Shown piece after piece: positions 14,064 through 21,278 of a stretch of 21,311 bases of DNA (position 1 is the first letter of the stretch; each line of letters begins with the position of its first letter). Origin of the DNA: Sphingobacteriia bacterium (GTDB lineage Bacteria > Bacteroidota > Bacteroidia > NS11-12g > UBA955); NCBI GenBank assembly GCA_021151535.1, contig JAGKXC010000031.1, forward strand, positions 1 to 21,311, given 5' to 3'. The notes beneath the pieces were generated by a model that was given only the letters and a program-made list of their open reading frames with translations, was not told where the DNA came from and searched no databases. Made by a program: the position numbers and the translations under genes.

Positions 14064-15839
14064 ATGTCATTCAGGCGTATAATAACAATCTGCAAGGGAA
14101 TAGCAAATTTATTGCCCTTGATTTCATTTGTTATTGGTGTGGGGTGTCATAAGTCTGTAAGTGCAAGCGCATTTGTTTCTTCGGCTCAAATGCTACAGCA
14201 TAAATCTACTGATTCAACTTTCAATCCATTTGTCTATTTTTTACTTCAATCGGGTGAATCGCATACTGCTACAATTGTTGATTTACAAAAGTTGGGCGAT
14301 TGGGGGCAAATAAAATGCTTAGATACTGATCTACAACTTTATCAATGGAAAGTTCCTGTGAAATGGTTGCCTCATTCCGATTCGATATTGCATTTATCGC
14401 CCTTTAACAACGGAAAGTGGAAGATTCAAAAGGGTTCAAATGTGGTAAGGAGAATTAAGCAACCCAATGACCCCGATTATTCTTTGCAACTGCATTTGCC
14501 CATGATTCAAATGCCGCAAGCATGGGAAATAGGTACCAATTCAGTTACTCAACGTGGCGACACAGCAATCATCGCCATTATTGATGATGGCGTGGACACT
14601 GGACATGTTGATTTGAAAAATAATTTATGGCATAACCCAAAAGAGATTCCATGGAATGGGATTGATGAAGACGGGAATGGTTATGTAGATGATTATTATG
14701 GATGGAACGGTGGCGACCAAAATCCCATTATTTTCAATAGCCAATCTACGTTGTATGGCCATGGAACCATGGTGGCATCGGTGATGGCTGCAGCAGGGAA
14801 TAATGCCAAAGGTCTTTCTGGGCTTTTTTGGAACACTAAATTGATGGTAACACATTGTTATCCAACTGATTTCACACCCGCGGATATTGGGGTAGTAAAT
14901 GCTATGGTTTATATCTATAAACAGAAGAAATTGTATGTGAAAAGCAATGGTTCAAAAGGGGCAAATGTGGTTGCGGTAAATATGTCTGTGGGTGTTGATC
15001 AAGGAACTGTGCAAGAATTTCCAATTTGGTGCTCAATGTATGACTCATTTGCTTCGGTGGGAATCATGTGCGCTGCGTCTACTACTAATGCCAATTACGA
15101 TGTGGGTATAAAGGGCGATATACCCAGTTTATGCCCGTCTAATGCATTATTAATTGCTTCAAGTACCGATGTAAATAAACAACATGTGGGTTGTGGCTAC
15201 AGTTTGGAGCATGTTGATATTGCTACTTTAGGAGAGGGGATGTATATGGCAAGGCCTGAAAAAGGAAGTAGCTACCCTTATCAATACGAATCTGGGACTT
15301 CATTTTGTTCGCCCCAAATAACTGCAACTTTGGCATGGATATATGCTAGGAGTTGTAATCTATACCAGCAACTAATGAAGGAAAACCCTGATAGTGCAAT
15401 TTCTTTGATGCGCAGCTGGTTACTAAATGGCGTTGAAAAGAATGGCGATTTGGAGAAATATACCGTATCTGGTGGGTTTCTACAGGTGTATAATTCATGG
15501 AACTTGATGCATCAGTGGTGTAACAGAAACGATACATCTTATCATTTTACCCCGGAAAGTAATAAAATTGTGGGATTGATGCCCAATCCAATTATTTCAA
15601 ATGAAGTAGTTACAGTTAGATTTACTTCTTCTTCAGATAATCCAATTGGTTGGAGTTTAACGGATTTTATGGGAAGAACTATTTTGCCATTGCATTTTAC
15701 GGGTTCTTATTTTCATGGTAATGATATCGACGAATTGAAATTCAGAATGCCGTCGGACGTTGCTGCCGGAAATTATATTTGGAATTTGCATTTTAACAAT
15801 AACAAAACAATTCCATACAGAGTAGTGGTATTGAAGTAA
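14064..15839 (+). CDS. Secreted subtilisin-like (S8) serine protease with T9SS-like C-terminal tail
   Basis: A 591-residue exported peptidase. The catalytic triad is present: Asp174 in AIIDDGVDTGH, His233 in YGHGT and Ser413 in ESGTSFCSPQ. A DEDGNGYVDDYYGWN loop (201-215) looks like a calcium site. The N-terminus has a hydrophobic stretch ending VIGVGC (Cys28), a possible lipobox, with an alternative signal peptidase I site near SASA. The final ~80 residues (GLMPNPIISNEVVTVRF, then DFMGRTILPL, ending IPYRVVVLK) resemble a type A T9SS sorting domain. The oxyanion-hole region reads CAASTTNANYD instead of the usual AAGN, so the canonical Asn position is occupied by Thr. It is monocistronic and converges with the paa operon. 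Confidence 0.88.
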   Translation: MSFRRIITICKGIANLLPLISFVIGVGCHKSVSASAFVSSAQMLQHKSTDSTFNPFVYFLLQSGESHTATIVDLQKLGDWGQIKCLDTDLQLYQWKVPVKWLPHSDSILHLSPFNNGKWKIQKGSNVVRRIKQPNDPDYSLQLHLPMIQMPQAWEIGTNSVTQRGDTAIIAIIDDGVDTGHVDLKNNLWHNPKEIPWNGIDEDGNGYVDDYYGWNGGDQNPIIFNSQSTLYGHGTMVASVMAAAGNNAKGLSGLFWNTKLMVTHCYPTDFTPADIGVVNAMVYIYKQKKLYVKSNGSKGANVVAVNMSVGVDQGTVQEFPIWCSMYDSFASVGIMCAASTTNANYDVGIKGDIPSLCPSNALLIASSTDVNKQHVGCGYSLEHVDIATLGEGMYMARPEKGSSYPYQYESGTSFCSPQITATLAWIYARSCNLYQQLMKENPDSAISLMRSWLLNGVEKNGDLEKYTVSGGFLQVYNSWNLMHQWCNRNDTSYHFTPESNKIVGLMPNPIISNEVVTVRFTSSSDNPIGWSLTDFMGRTILPLHFTGSYFHGNDIDELKFRMPSDVAAGNYIWNLHFNNNKTIPYRVVVLK

Positions 15840-15883
15840 TTGAGTAGGTTGAAAGTTAGCAGAAGAAATTATTGTTTTGCATA

Positions 15884-16372
15884 TTAATCAACGGGCTTGA
15901 AACTCTCAAATCCGTTTAAGCAATTTTTACAGTAGTGCAAAGATCTGCATAGTGTGGGTCCAAACATGGAGCGCATTTCGGTGTTTCGAGAGCCACATAA
16001 TGGGCAAGCAGTATCGCTCAAAACATCTAATTCTAAATAACCTTCAAAGCGTGGTGGGGGGGCCAAACCATGTTTATGGAGTGCAGCTAACCCTTTTTCT
16101 GAAATCATGTTTGTATTCCACTGCGTTTCAAAACTGGTTTTAACGTCTACAGGAGAATAACCAGCAGATTCCAATTGTTCCTTCACCATGGTTTCAAGAA
16201 TCTTTAATGCAGGACAGCCACTAAAGGTAGGGGTGAGTTGGATTCTAGCGCCGGCAGGGGCGATAAATTCTATTTCAGTAACAATCCCGAGATCCACCAC
16301 AGAAATGGTGGGGATCTCGGGATCCATTACTTTTTCAAGTTCGGATTGAATATGTTCTTTTGAAAAAATCAT
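15884..16372 (-). CDS. paaD: Phenylacetyl-CoA epoxidase-associated protein PaaD (metal-sulfur cluster assembly type)
   Basis: A 162-residue protein from ATG 16372. The N-terminal half is a DUF59/MIP18-type domain (MDPEIPTISVVDLGIV, 16-31; SGCPA, 51-55). The C-terminal half carries the PaaD zinc-finger-like part CPLCGS (Cys123, Cys126), LCRSLHYCKNC (Cys142, Cys148, Cys151) and ESFKP. PaaD is required for phenylacetyl-CoA epoxidase and is thought to help assemble its metal centre. The frame could start at TTG 16396, inside paaC; the ATG is preferred because it lies 1 nt after the paaC stop. It is the last gene of the operon; the neighbour at 15839 is convergent and no clear terminator is seen in the 44-nt gap. 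Confidence 0.92.
   Translation of the reverse strand: MIFSKEHIQSELEKVMDPEIPTISVVDLGIVTEIEFIAPAGARIQLTPTFSGCPALKILETMVKEQLESAGYSPVDVKTSFETQWNTNMISEKGLAALHKHGLAPPPRFEGYLELDVLSDTACPLCGSRNTEMRSMFGPTLCRSLHYCKNCLNGFESFKPVD
16284..16323. repeat. Long hairpin-forming inverted repeat inside paaD
   Basis: Arms 16284-16300 and 16308-16323 pair over 16 bp, interrupted only by one bulged base (16296), around a 7-nt loop. The outer ends are ATCCCGAGATCC and GGATCTCGGGAT. It covers codons for DPEIPTISVVDLG, about 50 nt after the paaD start, and has no T-tract. Confidence 0.6.
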
Positions 16373-16373
16373 A

Positions 16374-17144
16374 TTACCACTCAGCGGTTGGATCAATGCT
16401 GAAAACTTCGGTCATCTCATCCAATAATGGTTGTAAACTAGGTGTATGAACACCTTTTCTTCCACCGTAAATTGGTGTTGCAGAATCCAAAGCAGGAACA
16501 GAATAGCCGAAAGAGGTGAGCAACGCTGAAATCTTTTCATACCAGCGAGTTCTCAAAGCTTCTTCGCCAATGAAAATATCTGCTTCGATTAATTCTTTTT
16601 CGTAATCGCCCTGTTCAAATATACCCAAAGCATGTGGGAAAAATTCATTGATATTATTTTGGATTCTGGTGAAACTTTCTTCTGTTCCTTTTGCCAAAAT
16701 CTTTAACCATGAATCTGCATGCAATGTGTGGTACTTGATTTCACCTTTGTATTTTCTTGCAATCATAGACAATGGTTCAAATGAACTATCCATCAAGGCT
16801 TCAAATCGCAAAGCTTCGGCATGGTCAAAATAAAAATGACGTACCAAACTAAAATCATATTCGCCGATAGGTAATTCAACCAGTTGACAGTTGTGGAACT
16901 GATTGCTATTTCGTGTAAAGGCAACGATATCAGGCTCATTTTCGCCAAGTCCATTTAATAATTCAAACAAAGCATGTGACTGGCCAATTTTATCTTGGGC
17001 CATACTCGAAAATGCAATATCCTCCTCAAGAATGGGTCCTAAACCAGTCCATTCGCTATTTCTATGGCCAATAATTAATTGGTCATCAGCCATTTTGTAT
17101 AGAAGTTCTTTAAGTCCTTCTACGTGTCTTTCGGTAAGTTCCAT
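16374..17144 (-). CDS. paaC: Phenylacetyl-CoA epoxidase structural subunit PaaC
   Basis: A 256-residue ferritin-like protein, normal length for PaaC. In the epoxidase it pairs with the catalytic PaaA as a structural subunit. Recognisable stretches are YKMADDQLIIGHRNSEWTG (16-34), PILEEDIAFSSMAQDKIGQS (37-56), FDFxxVR-like YDFSLVRHFYFDHAEAL (96-112) and KYHTLHADSWLKILAKGTEES (137-157). It starts inside the paaB stop (TAATG, 1-nt overlap) and is followed after 1 nt by paaD, so the three are translationally coupled. There are no signs of truncation. Confidence 0.93.
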   Translation of the reverse strand: MELTERHVEGLKELLYKMADDQLIIGHRNSEWTGLGPILEEDIAFSSMAQDKIGQSHALFELLNGLGENEPDIVAFTRNSNQFHNCQLVELPIGEYDFSLVRHFYFDHAEALRFEALMDSSFEPLSMIARKYKGEIKYHTLHADSWLKILAKGTEESFTRIQNNINEFFPHALGIFEQGDYEKELIEADIFIGEEALRTRWYEKISALLTSFGYSVPALDSATPIYGGRKGVHTPSLQPLLDEMTEVFSIDPTAEW

Positions 17145-17518
17145 TATGCTTTTGTCCTTTCTTTAAATGCTTGAATACGATCCATTACTTTGTAAGCGTC
17201 TGGTTCGCGGTAATCTTTGTATGTTGAAGTTTCAAACATATCTGCATCTTCATAGGGCGTTGTGTAGATATTATCTGTACGCACAATCCAAATATTCACT
17301 GAAGTTCCTCTGCGGCAGAACTGTTCTTTTGCAAAAATGAGGGCAAGTTCTTCATTCGGAGCATGCACCGTACCAACATGGGTATGGTGTGTGCCGCGCT
17401 TGATTTGTTGAAACACCTCGTACGTTTCAAATTGATCCATAGGGGTTTGAACGCCGTCTGTTCTTTCGTCGTCTAACGCTGCACGGTTTATTCTGGGGTC
17501 TAAAGATTTAACAATCAT
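17144..17518 (-). CDS. paaB: Phenylacetyl-CoA epoxidase subunit PaaB
   Basis: A 124-residue small subunit of the epoxidase that bridges PaaA/PaaC assemblies. The core YEVFQQIKRGTHHTHVGTVHAPNEELALIFAKEQFCRRG (33-71) and VNIWIVRTDNI are typical. It has about 25 residues before the core (MIVKSLDPRINRAALDDERTDG...) that the shorter proteobacterial PaaB, from memory about 95 residues, lacks. It begins 6 nt after the paaA stop, and its own stop shares a base with the paaC start. The assignment is secure from sequence and context. Confidence 0.92.
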   Translation of the reverse strand: MIVKSLDPRINRAALDDERTDGVQTPMDQFETYEVFQQIKRGTHHTHVGTVHAPNEELALIFAKEQFCRRGTSVNIWIVRTDNIYTTPYEDADMFETSTYKDYREPDAYKVMDRIQAFKERTKA

Positions 17519-17524
17519 TATTTA

Positions 17525-18517
17525 TTATGAAAGAGGTGTAACATAGGAAGCTTCTTTTCTTAAAATGGCATTTCTTACCCATCTTCCTTTTTCTTCTGCC
17601 ATTCTTCTTACGGCCAATCTTTCCTTGTTGCAAGGTCCGTTGCCGCTGATAACTTGTTTGAAAACATCCCAATTGGGCTCTGTGTATTCCCATTTACCAG
17701 TTTCTTCGTTCTTTTTTAAGTTAGGATCAGGAAGAGTTAAACCTAGGTCCCAGATTTTTGGAACGTACATATCCAAATAGGTCTGACGCATGTCATCGTT
17801 AGAAGCCATTTTTACTTTCCAACGCATCAAAATCTCAGTGTGCTGAGAAGCTTTGTCCGAAGGGCCAAAGAAATGCATAATAGGTTCCCACCAACGATTC
17901 AAAGCATCTTGTACCATTTCTCTCTGCTTTGGCGTTCCTGTAGCAAGGAAAACTACATTGTCGTGACCATATTTCAAATGGAAAGATTCTTCAGCGCAGA
18001 TACGCTCTAAAGCCCTAACATAAGGTCCATAACTACCTTTAGAATTAGCCAATTGATTTACAATTGCACCCGCATCAATTAACCAAGCAATCACAGCTGA
18101 GTCTGCCCAGGTAACAGCAGGATAATTAAATACGTTGGAGTATTTGCTTTTTCCATTGATCAAATCGTTGATCATATCTTCTCTGCTCTTTCCTAAAGTT
18201 TCAGCAGCTGAATATAGCAATTGAGCATGACCGATTTCATCTTGAACCTTCGCCATTAATGCCAATTTTCTTCTAAAACCTGGAGCACGCGTAATCCATG
18301 TTCCTTCTGGCAAAGCTCCAATAACTTCTGAGTGAGCGTGCTGCTCAATCATTCTTACCAGCTGTTTTTTGTACTCTTTTGGCATCCAATCTTTTGGCTC
18401 AATTTTATCGCCAGCGGCAATACGAGCTTCGAATTCAGCTAATTTTACGGGATCTTCACCAGCAACAAGCGTGTTTACGCCGTCTGAACCCCCTTCGATG
18501 TAAGCATTTCCGTACAT
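17525..18517 (-). CDS. paaA: Phenylacetyl-CoA epoxidase catalytic subunit PaaA
   Basis: A 330-residue di-iron monooxygenase subunit. With its partners it converts phenylacetyl-CoA to the ring 1,2-epoxide, the key step of aerobic hybrid phenylacetate degradation. Ferritin-like metal-ligand motifs are intact: HAHSEVIG (60-67, Glu64), QDEIGHAQ (92-99) and ERICAEESFHLKYGH (171-185). The C-terminal NWDVFKQVISGNGPCNKERL is characteristic of PaaA. It is the first enzyme gene of the operon, 6 nt downstream of the TetR gene, with no promoter visible in between, so it is likely to be driven by the TetR promoter. Confidence 0.95.
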   Translation of the reverse strand: MYGNAYIEGGSDGVNTLVAGEDPVKLAEFEARIAAGDKIEPKDWMPKEYKKQLVRMIEQHAHSEVIGALPEGTWITRAPGFRRKLALMAKVQDEIGHAQLLYSAAETLGKSREDMINDLINGKSKYSNVFNYPAVTWADSAVIAWLIDAGAIVNQLANSKGSYGPYVRALERICAEESFHLKYGHDNVVFLATGTPKQREMVQDALNRWWEPIMHFFGPSDKASQHTEILMRWKVKMASNDDMRQTYLDMYVPKIWDLGLTLPDPNLKKNEETGKWEYTEPNWDVFKQVISGNGPCNKERLAVRRMAEEKGRWVRNAILRKEASYVTPLS

Positions 18518-18523
18518 ATGATT

Positions 18524-19090
18524 TTAATTTTTTTGTAATCCTGATAAAATAAAACTTGTGAGCTTTTCAGCTACCTCTTTTGGTTGCATTTCCCCCTTGG
18601 GATTGTACCACTCTATCACCCAATTCAAAGAAGCCAACAAAGTTAGTGTAGCGAATTTTTCGTCAACATCTTTAAAAACGCCTTCGTTAAAACCCAACTG
18701 AATAATTGCCCTGAATTCTTTTTCGTAAGCATCTCTTAAAGAAATAAATTCTGTTTTTTTTTCGGGCGATAAATGGCGCCATTCATGAATAAACAAATGA
18801 CTCGCATCCAAATCTTCGGTGATAATTCTGATATGTTGATTTACCGCCATTCGCAATTTTTCAGCCGCACCAAAGTAAATATCATTCACTTCTTTAATTC
18901 CTAAATCTAGCTTTTGAGCCAATTGGAAACAAGTTTGTTCCAAAATATCTTCCTTGCGTTTAATGTGGTTGTACAAACTAGATGCTTCAATATTTACTGC
19001 CGAAGCAATGTCACGCATAGAGGTATTCAAATAACCTTTATCGCGCATTAGCCTCAATGCTGAATGTAATATTTGCTCTTTCCTTGTCAA
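18524..19090 (-). CDS. TetR/AcrR-family regulator of the paa operon
   Basis: A 188-residue regulator. Helices 1-3 are MTRKEQILHSALRLMRDKGY, then TSMRDIASAVNIEASSLYNHIKRKEDIL (23-50), the TetR DNA-binding helix-turn-helix ending in the family-typical SLYNHIKRKEDIL. The C-terminal ligand domain follows. It starts with TTG 19090: the only downstream ATG (residue 15) would cut into helix 1, and a stop lies five codons upstream. It is the first gene of an operon with paaABCD, 6 nt before paaA. A perfect inverted repeat inside its own promoter (19112-19139) suggests autorepression; phenylacetyl-CoA or another acyl-CoA is the likely inducer by analogy with other paa-linked TetR proteins. The ligand is inferred only. 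Confidence 0.9.
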   Translation of the reverse strand: MTRKEQILHSALRLMRDKGYLNTSMRDIASAVNIEASSLYNHIKRKEDILEQTCFQLAQKLDLGIKEVNDIYFGAAEKLRMAVNQHIRIITEDLDASHLFIHEWRHLSPEKKTEFISLRDAYEKEFRAIIQLGFNEGVFKDVDEKFATLTLLASLNWVIEWYNPKGEMQPKEVAEKLTSFILSGLQKN

Positions 19091-19111
19091 AATAGATTTA
19101 AACTATAAATT

Positions 19112-19139
19112 CAAAACTAACTAACAGTTGTTAGTTTTG
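19112..19139. promoter_or_regulatory. Probable TetR operator
   Basis: CAAAACTAAC (19112-19121) and GTTAGTTTTG (19130-19139) are perfect 10-bp inverted arms with an 8-bp spacer. A second register, AACTAAC (19119-19125) and GTTAGTT (19130-19136) around AGTT, overlaps it. It covers the -7 box and the whole spacer of the TetR promoter, an ideal repression site. Confidence 0.72.
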
Positions 19140-19142
19140 CAA
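19112..19142 (-). promoter_or_regulatory. Promoter of the tetR-paaABCD operon
   Basis: On the minus strand: TTG (19142-19140), a 20-nt spacer, then TAGTTTTG (19119-19112), a perfect TAnnTTTG. The start codon TTG at 19090 lies about 21 nt downstream. Confidence 0.7.
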
Positions 19143-19253
19143 GGAAAACCCCAAAAAAATTATTTTACGGGAATAAATTGAGTGATTTAAGATTGGAAAT
19201 ACGAAAATTTAGTACCAATTTGAATCCAATTGTAAGGATAAAAACTTTTGGAC

Positions 19254-19991
19254 TTAATCCATAGAATTCAAATATGCCATTGCCTTTGCTACATCATCAG
19301 GAGTATCCACCGCTGGCGATGCAAAATTGGTTTCAATCACAGATATATGATATCCATTCTCTAACCAACGCAATTGTTCTAGCATTTCTGTTGATTCTAA
19401 TGTTGAAACTGGTAATTGAACAACTTCCTTTAAAATAGGATTTAAAAATGCGTACACGCCCAAATGTTTGAAATAGCGCAACTGGCTGTTCTCATTATTT
19501 CTTTGATAGGGGATCGTGCTGCGAGAAAAATACAATGCCTTATTTTGGTTGCTGCATACAACCTTTACCACATTTGGGTTATTGATATCTTCTTCCGCTT
19601 GTATCCATTTTTTCAATGTGGCTATTTGCACAATTGGATCGTTAAATGCGGCTACCAAATCGTGAATTTGTTGGGTTTTAATAAATGGCTCATCGCCCTG
19701 TAGATTCACCACAATTTCGCAATTCCATCCCAATTTCTCCAAAGCTTCCGCGCATCGATCGGTGCCTGATGGGTGAACAGACGACGTCATTACAACTTCA
19801 CAATAATCTGCTACATGTTCTGCAATTCGAATATCATCGGTAGCAACCGCTACACCGGCATGAGGTGCAACAAATTTTGCAGCTTCTACTACCCGTTGAA
19901 TCATGGATTTACCGCCCAAATCTTGCAACGGTTTTCCGGGAAAACGTGTACTTGCGTAACGTGCAGGGATGATAATACCAAATGATTTCAT
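19254..19991 (-). CDS. kdsB: 3-deoxy-manno-octulosonate cytidylyltransferase (CMP-KDO synthetase)
   Basis: A 245-residue cytosolic enzyme that joins CTP and KDO to CMP-KDO, the activated sugar for the lipopolysaccharide core. Motifs: nucleotide-binding PARYASTRFPGKPL (9-22), VATDD (49-53), HPSGTDR (73-79) and NLQGDEPF (96-103, metal and substrate binding). Length is normal. The ATG at 19991 is preferred over TTG 20000, which would add three residues. It is 60 nt downstream of the alkaline phosphatase on the same strand. A perfect -7-like TAATTTTG on the minus strand (20047-20040) may give it its own transcript with a ~48-nt leader. Confidence 0.95.
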   Translation of the reverse strand: MKSFGIIIPARYASTRFPGKPLQDLGGKSMIQRVVEAAKFVAPHAGVAVATDDIRIAEHVADYCEVVMTSSVHPSGTDRCAEALEKLGWNCEIVVNLQGDEPFIKTQQIHDLVAAFNDPIVQIATLKKWIQAEEDINNPNVVKVVCSNQNKALYFSRSTIPYQRNNENSQLRYFKHLGVYAFLNPILKEVVQLPVSTLESTEMLEQLRWLENGYHISVIETNFASPAVDTPDDVAKAMAYLNSMD

Positions 19992-20051
19992 GCAGTGCAA
20001 TTTACTATAACCATTTGGGTATTTTTATCAAATAGCCGTCAAAATTATCAA

Positions 20052-21266
20052 TTACTTTTTGGGAAGTAATGTTTGGATTTTCTTGAAAACATCAACGTTT
20101 TGGTAAACTCCAGTAAATGACTGTGAGCCTGGGCCATAGGCAAAAACGGGTACCGGGATTCCAGTGTGCTGATGCGTGCTCCAACTGAGTTTTGCGCAAC
20201 CGTTTTTCTTATCCCAACCCGGCAAAGTTAAGCCTCCCGTTTCGTGATCAGCAGTCACCACAATCAAAGTTTCATCGCCAGATGCCTTAGCTTCCGCCAA
20301 AACCGCTTTTATTGTGTTATCTAAATCAATAATTTCTGCCATCAAATAGGCACTATCATTTTCATGGCAAGCCCAATCTACTTGACTGCCTTCAATCATC
20401 AAGAAATAACCATTGGGTTGTTTTTTTAATTCTCTCATTGCCGCAACCGACGCACGTTCCAAATATCCCGCTCTTCCTTCATGTGCTTTCGGAGGGAAAG
20501 TGTCTTTGTTATAACACAATATTGTTCTTTGCATGCTACCACTTTCACTTAAACCATTATCAATGTTGTTTAATTGAGTGGGGTAATTCTTACTATTGAT
20601 TTCATCAACAATCAAATTGTGTTGTTCAAAAGGAAATGTTTTTAAGTAAGGATAACCGCCGCCAATGGCCACGTCAATTGTATTTAATTCGTACAAATCT
20701 TTGGCGATATCGCCCATCATCGATCTTTTGGGTTGGTGCGCATAAAATGCAGCCGGTGTTGCATGTGTTAATTCACAGGTCACCACAATTCCTGTAGCCA
20801 TGTTTTGATTTTTGGCGATAGTTGCTAAAGAAGGAATGGCTTCACCTTTTTCATTTACCCCAATGGCATAGTTATTTGTTTTTTGACCAGAAGAAAGCGC
20901 GGTTCCACCCGCACCACTATCGGTGATGTAGTTGTTGGCACTAAAAGTTTGGCTGAGTCCCATTACCGGAAACGAACTGAAAACAGAAACATTATCGCGT
21001 TGAATAATGTCCAAATTATGGGTAGAATCTGCGGCAAATGCTCGGTATTGGTAGTGTGCACTCAACGCGCTCCACTGTGCCAAGCCGGTTCCATCGCCAA
21101 TTATTAATATGAAATTTTTGGGTTGGGAGGATTGTTTTTTGGGCGATGGTTTTTTTACCAACTGTAATGCGGTTGCAGGTTTGCTCATCCACGCAACAGA
21201 AAAAATCACTAAAACACCAATCACTCTTACGGATTGTTTGGTTAAGAATGGGAAGCGCACTATCAT
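20052..21266 (-). CDS. Alkaline phosphatase (secreted)
   Basis: A 404-residue exported metal-dependent phosphomonoesterase. An N-terminal hydrophobic segment with an ATA cleavage-like site (residues 15-33) points to the periplasm or surface. Active-site motifs are IIGDGTG (55-61, metal ligand Asp58; the usual form is GDGMG), TDSGAGGTA (115-123, nucleophile Ser117), THATPAAF (168-175), MIEGSQVDWACHEND (290-304), TADHETGG (338-345) and HTGIPVPVFAYGPG (367-380). These match the classical alkaline phosphatase family (PhoA-like). Length is slightly below E. coli PhoA. The -7 box is 4 nt before the ATG. No Pho box can be recognised for this phylum. Confidence 0.93.
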   Translation of the reverse strand: MIVRFPFLTKQSVRVIGVLVIFSVAWMSKPATALQLVKKPSPKKQSSQPKNFILIIGDGTGLAQWSALSAHYQYRAFAADSTHNLDIIQRDNVSVFSSFPVMGLSQTFSANNYITDSGAGGTALSSGQKTNNYAIGVNEKGEAIPSLATIAKNQNMATGIVVTCELTHATPAAFYAHQPKRSMMGDIAKDLYELNTIDVAIGGGYPYLKTFPFEQHNLIVDEINSKNYPTQLNNIDNGLSESGSMQRTILCYNKDTFPPKAHEGRAGYLERASVAAMRELKKQPNGYFLMIEGSQVDWACHENDSAYLMAEIIDLDNTIKAVLAEAKASGDETLIVVTADHETGGLTLPGWDKKNGCAKLSWSTHQHTGIPVPVFAYGPGSQSFTGVYQNVDVFKKIQTLLPKK

Positions 21267-21270
21267 ATTG

Positions 21271-21278
21271 CAAAATTA
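21271..21278 (-). promoter_or_regulatory. -7 box of the alkaline phosphatase gene, 4 nt from the ATG
   Basis: On the minus strand this reads TAATTTTG, a perfect TAnnTTTG, followed by CAAT and the ATG. A leaderless or nearly leaderless mRNA is predicted. The region upstream to the window end shows no TTG at -33. Confidence 0.5.

Noticed and set aside
19140..19253. Possible small RNA or gene between tetR and kdsB
   Set aside because: The 114 nt are AT-rich with only short imperfect repeats (AATTGG twice); no stable hairpin with T-tract and no credible frame.
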